A stretch of DNA of 64,000 nt from Mnemiopsis leidyi (Eukaryota > Ctenophora > Tentaculata > Lobata > Bolinopsidae): contig JH154390.1 in the NCBI GenBank assembly GCA_000226015.1, forward strand, positions 575-64,574, in the 5' to 3' direction. A program made the position numbers and the translations under genes. Positions 37,101-51,090 of this stretch are shown here, piece after piece. Every line of letters begins with the position of its first letter. The first letter of the stretch is position 1. The notes beneath the pieces were generated by a model. The model worked only from the letters and a program-made list of their open reading frames with translations, did not search any database and was not told the DNA's origin.

Positions 37101-40100
37101 ATCAATAATGAAGAGTTAATTTATTACATCTCCCCAAGGATAACGTTCTCTGACAGTGGTAATCTCCAATAGGTGTAAGTTATATTTGTTTGTACATTTA
37201 TGACCATAAAACTGTCAACTTATTCCTTGGTTGCAGTAGCAGGTGAACAAAATCTAAGACAGTTTCACAGTTTCCTGGATTCGGCCATCCAAGACCTAAC
37301 GATCAAACTACTCGTGTTAACGTTTTTGTAAATCACATAAGCGTTTTCCTGGATCAGGCCTAATTTTGTATCGATTGTAACGCATGGCCTGCAATATTCG
37401 AGCTGTTGGACTTGTTGGCTATTTGCCAACAAAATTCAAGAAAGTCCCGACTACTGAGATAGTAAGTTTCTGTTTAAAAGGCAGGGGTTGATACTTGCAT
37501 GTCTAAATAACTAAACAAGTTTAATGTTAGTTAAACATCATCGCAGTAAAGTAAAATCTGTCAGGTAAACGCGTACAAAACGTCGAATATATTGTCACTT
37601 ATCCATTTTGTAATAATGCGTGAAATTGGAATTAGAGAATTCATACTAGTAAAAGGGCCTTTCATAGTCGATGAAATCGAATTAGATATCGACAAGCTTA
37701 ATAAAATTTCTATTTCGTCAATAGATAAGAGATGCACTTTGCTTATCAAGTGAATATCTTTTGAATATCAAGTTTGATCAAGTTTTTGTGGAGGCTCATG
37801 TGAGTTTCATAGTAGACCTACTGTGGTATAATCCTGGATCAAGACCTGTAGAAAAACAGATTGACTTATCTTGTATTGTGAGAAATGAATGACCGAAGGA
37901 TATACGATTTTATTAAGTTCTAGGATGAACTAAGTTAAACAGCAAATTGAGCATTGGCCACCACATAAAAGACACAAAGAAGCTAAGACACGTTGAAAAC
38001 GAACAATCTCCCTCTAATTCTTACCGATGATCCATCGTTCCACTGAAAAGTGGCTCCTTGGACCAAATTCAAAGTCCCAGACGAGTCGGTCTCAAAGATG
38101 GGGACCATGTGGATGGTACCGTCAATAACTTGAGCCTGAAACACCTCTAGTGACGTCATCCGGTCAGCGTTAGCGTCAAACTTTACTTCTCCAGAAGCTC
38201 CCTCGAACTGATCCAGCTCTGAAATCACCTGGAAAAGAAAAGAGTTAGAGGAAAAACAGTCATAAAATCATTTTATACGGAGGGAAACTGTAAATATTTC
38301 CAGAAATTGGCTGTCAAGTGCTGGGATTTTTTATCATTGTTTAAAGACATTATCATGTTTATAGACATTCGAGTTTCGACTTAAATTCCAAAAAGTAACG
38401 TAGAAGTAACAGACCTTTGCCATCCTGGTGCCGTTTTTGATGAGTGCCTTAACGTTGGCTTCTCTGACGGCTAACTCTTGAGAGCCGTTTTCTGAGTAGT
38501 ATTCATCCTTAATCTTCTTGGCCGCCATGGCATAGGTCAGTAGAGCATCGTATAGCGTGGCACTGTATACGTCTAACTGAAGTATTGATAGATCTATCAA
38601 TATTATTAAAACTCCAAAATTGTTAATTTTCAGGAGTTGAAAGCACTGTCGCAAGTGTCCTGCCCCTCTCAGTCTCCTGTACCAGTGGTAATACCAGGGG
38701 CGCTAAAAATAGCCTCAACTTACAACCCCCCTCTGTCCCCTCCCCTCAGGACCCTACTTACTACTATGTTGGGGTTTCCAGTGATTGCACGAACGTTGTC
38801 CGTTAGGTCCTGGAACATGGTGTTGTTTGGATTCTTCTGGCTGAGCGAGAGTAATCCTCTGGTATAAGGCTGGGTATCTGGGGTGATCAGTTTTTTATTA
38901 AAACTACTGGTTAAAACTGTTATCTTAACCAAATTTTAGTTGATATGAATCTTTAAATGACGTTTTAAAGATATCTTCAGTTTTAGGAGCTTTAAGGATG
39001 TCCTCACATGACTAGCTTTTAAATTAAGATCTAGCTTGAAAGTTGAATGATCTTCAAATTTCTAACTACCCTGGATTTCAAATGTTTACACTTCAAAGAA
39101 TAGTATCAATTCCGTTATAAACACTTAATGTACATATAAGTCACCATTTTTAACAGTAGCTGTGGTTACTTCAAGGGAAATAAAAGCGCTCTTCTTGAAA
39201 GGGAAGTTCGGTTCCGCTTGAGCTGTCTTCAAGAAACTGATAACGTCAGAGTCGTAAGCCAGGATCATGAAAACTGAAGAAAATTTTGTGTGACATCAAG
39301 ACTTGCTATGACAGTGAGAATAAAACTGCGATCGAAAAGTGAGCAATTGAATCCAGGAAATATTGTAAAAGCAGAAAAACAATCCTGATGAGTCATTTCG
39401 AAAAGGTTATATCACTACGGCACATAAAGTTTACCTCTGACTTCGTCCTTGCACTCGTTCAGGATCTCTCGAGCAGTAGAAACCTTCTCAGCATCATCGG
39501 CACTGTCCTCGAAGTACCAGACTTTGTAACACACCACTTTAAATCCGTCTGGCATCTTATCGTTCGTCACGTTCTTGAACGCTTTCTCTAGCGTCCTTTT
39601 TAACTCCGCAGCTGCTTCCTGGAGAAACGTTGTACATTGTAGAACTGAACCCCTATGTTAATTATAAGTAAAATTAGTGATTCAGTCCGTTAGGGATGCA
39701 GTCGGATAACTTTTATAGACAATCGACCTGCTTAACAATTAAGATAATTCTCGCTAGTAATAGTAGGGTTCTTCGAAATTTTAAAGTTTTTGCACATGTA
39801 TAATACAACAAAATGTGATCTAATGACTAATGCTCTTATGTTATCACTATGACACAAACCCAAAAAACTCTGTAATACTGTATCGTACCTCGTAAAGGTT
39901 GATGTTCCTGTAGATGATACCTATCCGTTCCCAGCCCATGTGTTGGACGATGGTTACCATGGGACCGCCGTTAGCGCCCACACTGCTGACTGTCCTAGCG
40001 AAGGTGGAATACTCGTCTTTGTTACTTAGACTGTCTAGTGTACACGCGTAGGAGATCTGAAGGTGTTTATTGTAGGGTTTTTGATGAGGGAAGTTTTAGA

Positions 40101-40985
40101 GAGAACTAAAAAGGCATTATTTGGTAGGATAAGGAATTAGAGTTCTACTTTTCCTTTTTTCTAGTGGACATCCGTTATAAGTAAATAGAATCGAAATAGA
40201 ATGATTTAAAGTTGTTGCTGATTACGTACCATGGGAATATCGAATCCTTCTTTAGACACGATGTAAGCTGTGTTTTTACAGACTTCGGAACAGCCAGGCC
40301 CAATGAAACCGTCCACTCTGTCACTGAAATAGGATAGAAATATAGAAAGATGTGATCAGTAAGTACCTGGTGCTTAAAAATCGTGTGTTCATTGAATGCT
40401 TAATTTGATGAAACAATGTAACAGATTCATTTCTCCCACATTCTAATCTCCACAGTACAGTTTTTTGGATCAAAGAACATTCTGGAGGACAAAATCTGGA
40501 TTAACTCCCCCGCCCTCTAGCGGGACACGATTCACGGACTCTACCGCGACAAGTTTTCAGCGATACTTGTCGCGGTTCACTGGTTTATACCGTGCCGTGG
40601 AAGAGTCGAAGTAACGGACTGTTCCGCAACAAAACATAATAACAAAACTTGTCGCGAAAAACCGAATATCGCGGAATCAGTCCGTGTAACAGAACTTCCT
40701 AGAACACACTTACTCCTCATCATCACTCTGGTCGACATCCACCACCCTCCGAGTGCTCTGTATCAGCCCTGTCTTAGTATCGCATTGAGCGTGTATGTAA
40801 ACCAGCTCGATCTCCAATTCCTGGTCTCTCAGGATGTTGGCTCTAGCGTACTCTAGTGTCTCGATCGCCTTTATCGGCCACACCTGGTTTTGTTCTCCGT
40901 TCTCAAGGATAGCACCAACTTTGAGGGAGATATTGGCGAGAAGAGGAAAAGGGAGGAGGGGGAGGAGGAGGATGTACTGGATCAT
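31156..40985 (-). CDS. Receptor guanylyl cyclase (natriuretic-peptide-receptor type)
   Basis: Twenty exons with GT-AG ends and consistent phases: 40985-40714, 40323-40230, 40056-39889, 39618-39435, 39273-39145, 38877-38762, 38576-38415, 38228-38025, 35968-35822, 35573-35491, 35300-35132, 34826-34647, 34344-34173, 33967-33809, 33520-33349, 33207-33067, 32926-32803, 32622-32379, 32054-31864, 31428-31156; 1127 residues. It makes cGMP from GTP in response to an outside ligand. Order: signal peptide; ANF-receptor ligand domain to about 443 ([10 protein letters not shown]); one membrane helix near 464-489; kinase-homology domain 493-803, a pseudokinase ([10 protein letters not shown] replaces the HRD loop, DYG, APE kept); dimerisation helix 804-850; cyclase 851-1045. 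Both metal aspartates (D877, D921), the guanine-selecting E917 and C989, and N996/R1000 are present, so it should be active. The exon 18 acceptor may also lie 39 bases upstream. Confidence 0.95.
36040..36330. repeat. Degenerate G-rich minisatellite in a cyclase intron
   Basis: Roughly 20-bp units resembling ggggttaaaatacattt repeat through the 2-kb intron between the ligand domain and the membrane exon. Units are strongly diverged; a run of twelve G lies at about 36231. Confidence 0.8.
40533..40686. mobile_element. MITE-like inverted-repeat element in intron 1 of the cyclase gene
   Basis: The ends are cacggact and agtccgtg in inverted orientation. Inside them cgcgacaagtttt (left) faces aaaacttgtcgcg (right), and a nested hairpin pairs ccgcgacaagt with acttgtcgcgg. 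The block is about 154 bp, has no coding capacity, and is GC-richer than its surroundings, all typical of a small non-autonomous DNA transposon. It ends 27 bases from the exon 1 donor. No clear target duplication was seen. Confidence 0.5.
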
Positions 40986-41820
40986 CGTATCATGGTGGGT
41001 GGTAGAGTAAAGAACCTTGCTGCATATTACTCCCTATATTCATAGAGAACTTTGTCAGGACGGTCTCAGAAACAAGTTCAATGTTGAATTTAACCTCTAA
41101 CCAATCTGGTCAGCTGAATTGGTGAACAGCTTTAAAATCGAAAACGAATGAGGCGTTTTAAAGTCAATAAATAGCCTAGCTAATGGTCAAAATTAAATGA
41201 TGGTTCTCTAAACCTACGATCAAAAGAAAAAAAACGAGACGCAGTGCAAGCTAACTGGTACAAAATAGGAAAAGAACTACAATAAAACAACATTTTGACA
41301 CTTGCATATTTCATGCGGCTAAACTTTTTCAAGGGCGCTTAGTTTCTTAACTAACTAACGATTCAAATGTGCAACATCTCAAAACTTCTAAACTTCATCA
41401 TCGAAAATCAATACGATTGCAATAAATCAGGAAGAGCTCAGTCAATATTTCTATCCGGACTAAGTACGAAGGATTAAAATTTCGATACCCTCTCTTTACA
41501 CACTTCGACCGGCAATTATTTCCACGATTTATAGTGAAAAGCTGAGACTCCTGAGAGATTACGCGGCAACACCCGTGTACAAAGAGGGTTGTCTTTATGT
41601 CATTATACCCAGTCCTCAGCCACTTCCTGGTCAAGAATAACGTACAATTACATTTAACAGGTCAATAACGTAAAAGGGCTGCCTATAACAGCACCTGCAA
41701 GAACCAAATCTTACGCATCTAGGCTTGTAGTCACAATCGTGTGTTAAAGAGAGGGTCGTCTCACTTGCTATCATTTATTTAGTACTATAAACTGAGTTAA
41801 GTGCTTAAGTAACATAGAAA

Positions 41821-42110
41821 CCTGGTTACTTGATAACCAAGTAAACGAACTAGCAAGCTATAGTAACCTAGTAAACAAACTAGCAACCTAGTAATCTATT
41901 AACCTAGTAAACGAACTAGTAACCTAGTAACCTAGTAACCTAGTAAAAGAACTAGCAACCTAGTAATCTAGTAACCTAGTAACCTAGTAATCTAGTAATC
42001 TAGTAACCTAGTAAACGAACTAGCAACCTAGTAATCTAGTAACCTAGTAACCTAGTAAAAGAACTAGCAACCTAGTAACCTAGTAAACGAACTAGCAATC
42101 TTGTAAACAT
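41821..42110. repeat. 10-bp minisatellite (aacctagtaa)
   Basis: About 25 units of aacctagtaa and close variants (aatctagtaa, aacgaactag) run in tandem. The array lies 0.8 kb upstream of the normal first exon of the guanylyl cyclase. Confidence 0.92.
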
Positions 42111-45100
42111 CTGATCATAAGAAATTAGGACCGGGCAAAATATATGGTGACGAAGGCTATAGTTGTATTCGCTTATACAAAAAATAATAATGTAAATTGT
42201 GAGCTGTACAGCAACAGGTGACATGCATATAATATCCAATCTCGATCTTATAACTTCGATACATACACGTATTGAACAATGGAGATTGAGCAATATAAGC
42301 AACCCCCGAAACCTTCAAGTTGATTACAAGCAGACCTATCAGCACTAACTAGGTTAAAAAGTCAGAAGACTAACGTATAGCGCTGTTATTAAGTTTACAT
42401 TTAAAACTAAGTAAGATTTCGAAGAAATTTGCTTCCAGAAGCCAATATGTGCACGCTGGACCTTTTATTTCCCTTTTATGTTGCTTTAACAAGCAAGTTG
42501 TGTTTTCGTTTTGTTCATGTCAATAACTTTCGAATAAGTTTTACATGTTAATAACTTTTGAGTGGGCGTCTTTCTTAAATATGAACGCAATATCAACATT
42601 TGTTGTCACTAGTAGTAAAACTATCATGCTCTAAATGTTTATTTCGACAAGTACGTGCATGGTAATGAAGTCGGGTACAGAAAACAGTAATGCTGAATAG
42701 GGGAATACAAAACTTGTCCAAGAAAGTTTAACTTTGTTTAATATTCTTAAACTATATTCAGTAAACATCGGAAATTAAACAATTGCCTATTGAACGTAAG
42801 TGAAAATCAAAGTGACAGCAAAAGAAGTTAGACTCAGTTCATTGTGCTCGTAGAAGTTCTAAAGCTGTGTGTGATCAATGACACATACCCCCACAGCAAG
42901 ACTCAATCTACATACATCATTACTATATTAGCTCAGAGAATATTCAGAGATTTAGCGGAGGATGTACGGGGTATCAGAGGATTGTTAAGGAGAGGAATGA
43001 CAAGGAAAATGAGCATGGGTCGGCAACATGAAGCTGCAATTAAAGATAGCTCACTGGTCAAAAAACAACTGTGGATTCTCGGACGCAAGAACATGAATTG
43101 TGAAGGAAAATTTAATGATGGACTTGACATTTATTCGTTAAATCTGCAAGAAAATGACAAGTCCCATCGTAAAATGATTACTTAATATCACATAATCACT
43201 CTTTGATGGATTCAAAATTGCGTTGAGATGTTTATTGTTTAAAAAGCTGTCAAAATCCAAGAGTAAGGCTTATAATGAAGCGAGCTCTTCGGGAAGGAAC
43301 CATTACGGCATACATTTACAAATCACACTGGATACAAAACTCTTCTCCAAAGAAACTTGTAGTTACAAATTGGTATTCGAATTCCGCGACCAGCTGGCAT
43401 AATGAGTAAATGGAAGTCTGACCAGAAACAAACAGATTATTAAACTATTTCAACACTACAAATTAAATACATTTATTGAGCCGTAGATTGTGATGGAAGT
43501 TCTTTAAACTGCTCGACACAGTCCAAAGCCTGTGCCTACGGTATGGCTAGTGTTTAACTTGTTCAGGAAACAGAACCTATAGGCTTCCATTACAGTAGAT
43601 TTGAAGTCATCTAAGTAATTCGATTGACGTGAGATCGTTTTGTATTCACGATTCAATAACTTGTGTGGTGAATCCCCAAAATCGGCAACCCTAACGGTTG
43701 GGGAACTTACCAACAGAACCTACAGATATCTCTTTGAAATGGTATTACAATTGACTAATGACTGAGTGAGAGAGAACCACGAACAAGTATCTAATTATTC
43801 CATCCGAGCAACAACCCCCAAGAGGTCCTTTGAATCTATAATTTTTAATTTAACTCTATTACTATACAGATTCGTGAATAGATGGACAGAAGGCAAAATG
43901 GCGGATGTTTAATTGCGCCAGTAATAAGGAAACAACAGGAAAATCGACGTGAGCTAGCGCCTGGCTTCTGATTACCAAGCATTCTGACAAAAGATCGAGA
44001 TGACAAAGGGAAATTAACCAAACGAAAACTTGTCACATGTTACAGAAGAGAATAGTCCTGTAAAGAGAGTTACAGCATTGCACTTTGCAGAGGAGGGATG
44101 AAATGAAGTATAAGTTCAAATTGGTAGAATATGGCGGGGATGCAAGTTTGAAGTTAACTTCTGAAGCAGACAGAACATTATGTTGACAGGGGCTTAGTAA
44201 CGCAGAAATATATCGATGATTTTTTATTAAAATCCTTTGTCTTTCACTCGAGTCAAGAAGACAATAACAAAAACGCTGTTGAACAGGGATGCAAATTGAA
44301 AGTAAACGTTGAAGCGAAAAGAACAAACTATTGACAAGGGATGCAGGCTGAAAGTGTACCCCAGAAGTGCTGATAAAAAATAGACTGCCAATGAAAAGCA
44401 CGGTGATTAACCTCTACCCATCGCTCACATCACAGAACAATGGACATGAATGGAAATTAGCACTTCATCCATAATAATCTGAGCACAATGCGCTCGGTTA
44501 TGCACGAGCACTAAACAAAGCGTTACCGATATCAGATCGACACCTTTCCGTTCTCAAGCCACTAATCTGCCTTCCCATATAAAGATGGAGACATTTCTCT
44601 TTCTCCTCTTCGTGGCTCCTGGTGATTTATAAAGAGATGGTTTACAGTTAAAGACACACGTGATACTCCTTCATAATCCATGTGATAATCGCATAATCAT
44701 CCCTGGACGGGGGATAATTTTCAGATTATGTCCTTTCCCTTCAGGACCAGGAATCGTTAAATCGAAACAAAATCGTATGAAATCGAGGGAGAAATACCAG
44801 GTAATTGGAAGGAGGGCCGTGACAGAGACTAAATGTTAATGACAGTTTATTCATATCATTGACTGGGAGTTTTGATTAGAATGAATCCCACCGTCTAAGT
44901 CTTGACTCGGAGCGATCAGGTGAAAAGATTTTTAGTCGGCTGGTGTGAATTTTTCAAAAAAAGCCAGCAAATCCTAAGAAACTTCCCCAGTTTTTAAAAT
45001 GGCGGTTCAAATTGACGATTTAAATCTAAACTTTCCTTTAAATCATTACATAATGCTTAAAATACATTATTCTTTTCAGCCTGCCGTGAAAATTTTATGT

Positions 45101-45271
45101 CAAAATAGTAAAATTTAAGTCAGAGCATCAGGCCAGTGTCACGGAGCTTCACCAAACAGCAACCGTATCTAAATAGTCAACCAAATAGCAGAAGATAAAT
45201 GGTGATGAAAGTATCGAATAACGATAATCGCAGCGAAAGACGAGTCCAGCCAGGCCAAGTAGCGCTGAAGT
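42111..45271. other. Intergenic (or long intron), no gene seen
   Basis: AT-rich. Open frames at 42844-43185 (+) and 44033-44401 (-) do not begin with ATG or show no domain and no exon-like composition. If the distal receptor head exons at 52 kb splice to the cyclase gene, this whole stretch is intron. Confidence 0.5.
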
Positions 45272-45289
45272 CACGTGACTGGCCACGTG
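45272..45289. promoter_or_regulatory. Paired CACGTG E-boxes
   Basis: Two CACGTG sites 12 bases apart (45272-45277 and 45284-45289), the first inside the 10-bp palindrome gtcacgtgac. This is a strong bHLH-zipper site layout. No gene start was recognised next to it. Confidence 0.4.
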
Positions 45290-45721
45290 ACCCTATGTCA
45301 AACACTGAGAGTTGTAAACAAAGCCATACCAGGTCGCCAGCTCGGTGGGGGGAGGAAGTGGTGAAGTTCACACACACACTACACTAACACTTCTTATCCG
45401 TATCTCGGTGTGATCAGGAGCTACCTACAGATATCATGACTTAGGGATACTATCTAGATCTCATCTAGATCTCATCCTCCTGGATCCAGAGCAAAAAGGA
45501 TAGGAATCCAGGATAGTACAGCTGGTTGTAAGAAAGGGGGTAACAACAACTATTGTAACGGTGTAACTAGAGGTGCGTCCTGGTGGTGGTGGTTTACCAG
45601 CGAGGTATTATGTCGGCCGAGTAAATACTTAACGAGCCAGCATGTTGACAGTTTTTGTACTGTGTAATATGTTTGCTCGTACGGTTATTGCAGGAGTTGG
45701 TAGGGAGGGAAGGGTGGGTTA

Positions 45722-45895
45722 GGGTGTGAAGGATGAGGGGTGTGAAGGATGAGGGGTGTGAAGGATGAGGGGTGTGAAGGATGAGGGGTGTGAAGGAGGG
45801 GTGTGAAGGATGAGGGGGGGGTGTGAAGGATGAGGGGTGTGAAGGAAGGGTGTGAAGGATGAGATGTGTGAAGGAGGGGTGTGAAGGGTGATGGA
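45722..45895. repeat. 15-bp minisatellite (ggtgtgaaggatgag)
   Basis: About ten tandem units with some shortened copies. The minus strand gives a proline/histidine/serine-rich frame that reflects the repeat and is not a gene. Confidence 0.93.
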
Positions 45896-45905
45896 GGAGC
45901 GTTTG

Positions 45906-48900
45906 ATCGATCTTGGGGAGTGGAAGGGTGTGGTTGGGGTTAAAACTGTACAGTCAGAATAACTGGATTGTGTAAATAGGAGTTTTGTGGCGCCACATTT
46001 TGATGTTAAATGTTCATGGAGACAATGAAAATGGGATAAGAACCGGGAATGGAGTTTAGACATGAAATAGACAAATAAATTGCTATATCATCATAACATT
46101 TGGTCGAAGGGTTTATATTGTATCTTTATGGCCAAGGATTTCTTTTATCCAAAGATTTGGATTTAAACTTTTGAAAGTTCAATTCATTGAGAACGAGGCA
46201 AGAGTAACTACCTATTCAATATCGAGATTCGAGAAACGCTATCAAGTATTGCGTGTGACAAAGAAAATGTTTGACCTTTCCCGAAAATACCGGGCCTTCT
46301 ATGTTGTTGATTAGACATTGTGACTTTTGTGGTCTAAACTATCTTATAAACCCAATTCTGCTTTAAAAGAGGCTTACAAAGTGAAAATGTGTTAAAACCA
46401 AAGCACTGACCAAAAATGTCGACACTCTACCTCTTGCGTTGACGGGGCGAGCTAAATAACAACCTTTAATTACACCTAATCACCTTGTAAGAGTGCCGTC
46501 AAAGTACCGTATAAGTGCCGTGTAATGTCACGTATAGTGCTACTAAAGACCTAACGACTCCTAGATTTAGTTGTCCAGGTGATGTTTATCAAATTGTGGT
46601 ACCTAGCATTCTGGCCTTTCTCTTTAAGATTGCTGGAGTGTGGAAACCCGGTCATTATCATAAATTGACGTTTCGTCGCTTTTAAATACTTTTGATATGA
46701 ACCAGGTTAATCATGATTGCCTTGTTTTAGAAGGAATGCTCATGTTGGAAACTTTCTTACAATCACAACTTACATCACAAATCTATCATCAACCAAGCTT
46801 GGTTTCGCTGCTGAGACTGATGACTGGTGAAGCAGCCATCAGTGAAGAGATTTCATGGAAAACAAAGGAAGAAAAGCACTATTGTTCTGAGTGAGACAGG
46901 ATGGTTAGCTCCCACGAGAAGCAAACTGTTTTAGTCAACTTTGGTATCTAATTCCATATATTAGTCATTTTATAAATTAGCGAATAAGTCTAGCTTTAAT
47001 TTCTCAAGAATGTTGACAAAATTAGTCAAAAGCAAAGCCAATTTACCATTGAAAGGCAGGCGAGTCAAGGGTGGGCGACAATTATTGAAACATTGAGCTA
47101 CTATCAAAGTATCACGGTTGTTGTGGGCTTATCTCATGTTCCGAGCTAGCTCAGGGCACGGTGTTAATTGTAGTTTGACGACAAGAAAAGTGCCGAGGGA
47201 GTTACAAGGTCATCTTGTGTCAAATCTACCAATAAGTTTCAGCACGAACAGTCAAGTTAAGAAGAAGATTATTCGAGGTAAAGAGAGAACATATATTTCC
47301 AACAATCATCACTGAGTAGTATGTGTCAAAGAATCCAGCAGTATACGGAAATCAGCTTAACAAGTGAGTGGAGTATGTTGCCAGTCTGGACAGCATGTTT
47401 ACAAAATCAAGTTTTATTTCGGTGCTCAAATGACACTTTCAGGCACTTTTGTTTTCTTTTAGTCGTTCAGACTGACACACTATTGTATAAATTTAAAATC
47501 AATCAGTTCATATCTGCGGTCAAAATAGCTCAAAACACAGTTTCATGAACTAACCATTGTACTAATTTTGCATGCACAATTTAATCTTGTTGCATTTAAG
47601 TATCAAAATTGGACATTTGATTTTATCATATTGGAATGTACATGAACGGATAACGATTAAGACGAACTACGTTCATGATTCAATTTTTCTTGGTTTGGCT
47701 GCATTCATACAACATTACACCCACGTTCCTTGGGAAGAACTTTAAGCTGAAATAGCTGGTGAGATAATGATTTTCCGGTCCCTCAATATAAATAAGGAGG
47801 TAGAGTTGCAACCCAAAAAAGCCCTTAAGTAAATTTAAAATCTGTTGTAGTATTCGGGTTTTCCGTTTATCAGTATTTCCCGGTATGCTCGGTCTTAAAA
47901 AAATACTGAACAGAAAAATTTGTTGAAGCAGAAACTGAAAAACTGAATAATAACCGAAAAACATAAAAATTTTCTGAAGCGTTTGCTTTCTTTTTTCATT
48001 CGTAACCCCCCCCCCCCCCATCCAATCCGAAAAAATCAGAAAAACACCTGTTACTTCTTAACTCTTCCCTTCAACATGGTCCAACCAGACAACTAAATAC
48101 AGAAATAATGTGGACCAAAAATATGTGCGATGCAGCTACCTTCACTACCGTATTGGCAGTGCACAACAAATTAATCAGGATCGCGTGTTCAGTAAAAGGA
48201 TAAAATCAGTGTGATCCGGGTTGAGTAGACGAGCACGCACTGCTGACAGCACCTGTTTACTGAGAGAAGGACCTCCCTAAAAACCTACCCATGTTATCGA
48301 CTCCTCTAGAAAATACTTCAAGCAGGAGTTTAAATTGCGGTATAGGTCAAGAGAATTCTCGTTTTGCTATCGGCTGCAATTTGTAAAAAGCTAGGTGTTA
48401 AGTAAAACTTGAATATGTGAGAAATATTGGTATGGCTGGCTGCGGAAACTAAGGTTATAACAAACCGGTAACGGTAATGATGAGGTAGCCTAGTTTAGTA
48501 GAAGGCTCGACGCGGCACGTCGCTCCTATAAATGAGGTAAACGACGTTTATAAACCTACCAACCCAGGATTAAGCAACCAGGATCACTCATCCTCTTGTA
48601 TGGAACAGGGTCTGAAGAGACGTGGAAATGAATTAAAGCAATCGTGGAAGTGACAAAGTAAAGAGCGAATTTGCCGAAGTTTTACTAGCCAGTTTGACAA
48701 ATATTTGCTCGAACTGACTGGAAGACTTCTCTCTGATTATTTACTAAGGAAAAAGATTATTAGTGGTATAACGTTAAGCCGATGAGTTTCTTAGGAGGTT
48801 GAAATTGTGATGAGATTCTCGGTCAACATAAGAATGGTTGTGAGGCTGGGGTGGAATATAAATTAGCCGGAGAATTTTCCATCGCAGCATCGCTATAAAC

Positions 48901-50259
48901 CCTGCTGAACATTGCCGGTCATGCTTATTGACGGATTAACAGTCGCGGATTGGTGACCCGTGGATTGTGGAAAAGAGCATATTTTATGAAACTGAGCAAG
49001 TAAACACACTTAGCAAAGTATGCCGACCACGACAAAAGAATACTTATTACAAGTTCTCGCAGAAGTCAAACGCCGAGAGGCTCTAATAAGAACAATGGAT
49101 GAGTTTCAGTGAGCATCACGTACTACTCCGAACATGGCTTCCTCTCGTCAGATTGAAGTGACCAAGACACATCGAAGACGCACATCCAGTATATACTTAT
49201 ACACACCCGGCACTAGATAGGGTTCGGGTCCAATATACATGTCCTTAATATAAATAAGGTCTTTGTGACCCTGTATATGAAACAATACGAAGCGTATAGC
49301 CATGCTGACTAAGCTAAAAGGATAGCAAGAAGAATGTTAATTGGTAAACCCTCGAAAGCGTGAGCTTTCGATTGGATAACTCTGACTATTATAGTTTAAT
49401 GATAGGACTATTGTTTATAATAGCCTCGTGAGATATTCGGTTGAAGTGAAGCAGTACTTCTCGGCTTTGCAGTTGGAGAAATATTCCTGTCGTATTAGCT
49501 TATAGCTACTACTGCAGTACTGCAAAGAACTGTTAAGCCTCAACCAATTGCGACTTTTTTAATTTTCAGGTTAAAACTTTTTCTTGTTAGCTGAAGAAAA
49601 AGTTGATAAAAAGGTATAATATCTAGCAATAAACACGTACTACGCAGGTTCAATTTCATTTTATCTTATCTTGTCAAAGTTTCTAAGCACAGTTGTATAA
49701 GCAGGTCAGAAAAGCCGAAGTTCTTAATAACCTAATAGGGACGTAAATTAATAAAGTAATATGGATGCCGGACGGAGGTCGAGCTGATATGGGAACAGAC
49801 GACGATCGAAGTAATTACATAAACAACAGCCTGTAATTTGTGATTACTCAATAAGCATTTTAGTACTTCAAAATTATGATGACAGAAGCAGATTGACGAT
49901 GATAGAAATAAATCGCAGAGAACAAAAGAGAGCAAACGACTTAATCACAGAAATAATTCAGTAATTCATGATTATTTCGGTGACTTTGGAATTTATGGGA
50001 GCATAAATACTACTGTTTGTTGAGGGTGACACAGGAATGATCGGTACAATATGTGCCTAACAAAAACCTCAAAAGGACTGAGAACATACCTCAAATTCTT
50101 GCTTAAACCTTACGAAAACTAACATTCATCGTTGAAACTTTCTGTTACCGTCTTCATACGATTGTCAGCTCCCGTTAATAAATTCAAATGCATAACATAT
50201 CATAAAGATCAACTGCATTAGGTAGAAGGACAGAAAAGGCGGAAATGTTCGGTGTTAAC
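45906..50259. other. Intergenic (or long intron), no gene seen
   Basis: AT-rich with scattered short frames. A TATAAA stands at 48532-48537 in a slightly GC-richer patch, and a 14-base C run is at 48007. No exon with a recognisable domain was found on either strand. Confidence 0.5.
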
Positions 50260-50570
50260 TGGTTGGTTGACGGGTGGTTGGTCGGTTAAAAGTTGTTTGG
50301 TTGACGGGTGGTTGGTCGATTAGAGGCTGTTTGGTTAACAGGTGGTTGGTCGGTTAGAGGCTGTTTGGTTAACGGGTGGTTGGTCAGTTAGTGGTTGTTT
50401 GGTTGACGGGTGGTTGGTCGGTTTTGGTTGTTTGGTTGACGGGTGGTTGGTCGGTTAGTGGCTGTTTGGTTGGTTGGTCGGTTAGTGGCTGTTTGGTTGA
50501 CGGGTGGTTGGTCGGTTAGAGGCTGTTTGGTTAGCGGGTGGTTGGCCGGTCAAAGGTTGTTTGGTTGGAG
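50260..50570. repeat. 34-bp minisatellite (ggttggtcggtta...)
   Basis: About nine copies of a unit that reads gtttggttgacgggtggttg followed by gtcggttagaggct. Copies vary by small changes and one is shortened. The plus strand is G/T-rich and lacks A and C. Confidence 0.93.
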
Positions 50571-51090
50571 GTTACTCAGCTAGTAGATAGAGTCATGTGG
50601 TGAGGATTAACGATTAACTTCTGAATACTTCATACAGGATGAACGGTGCATCATTAAAGATGAGTGGTCTTCATCAATAACTAAAGAAAAATAGTCTGCA
50701 GAGCAGGCAAGTGTGGGTAAGTGTGGCCGGTGACAATATGAAATGATAAAGTGAACGTTTACCATTGGTAGCAGGGACGAAACTAATCAAAACGTACAAA
50801 AAGTCATCAAGCATGATAACTATTAGTCTGCAGAGGAATCAGTGGTTTAGCAAGAGTTTGATAGAAAATAACTTCCAATGTAGCTAATCACAACAAAACG
50901 CACGTGCACAACTTCATCTCTCATCACCATGGAAAGTACACGATATAAAAGTTATTACAGGGGGACTCATTAAACAGCCTGCCTGATGTTCGGAGCCCAA
51001 GCAACCCGGGCCTACGTTCAATCAGACACATGTGATCTCAACCTATACTAGCCCGCCAGGCTCAATCTCCTTACTCTACCCTCCAACCGA

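Noticed and set aside
41821-42110. Telomere-like repeat
   Set aside because: The unit aacctagtaa is 10 bases and does not contain the animal telomere motif TTAGGG in either strand; it is an ordinary minisatellite.
42844-43185. 113-codon plus-strand frame with basic RGLLRRG-type stretch
   Set aside because: It begins at GTG, not ATG; its first ATG is far inside; no domain, signal peptide or splice pattern supports it. Paired basic residues suggested a neuropeptide precursor, but there is no repeated peptide and no signal sequence.
44033-44401. 122-codon minus-strand frame
   Set aside because: Composition is like random AT-rich DNA (many Ser, Leu, Cys), with no domain and no neighbouring exons.
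45719-46063. Pro/His/Ser-rich minus-strand frame
   Set aside because: It is produced by the 15-bp minisatellite at 45722-45895 and has no unique coding part.
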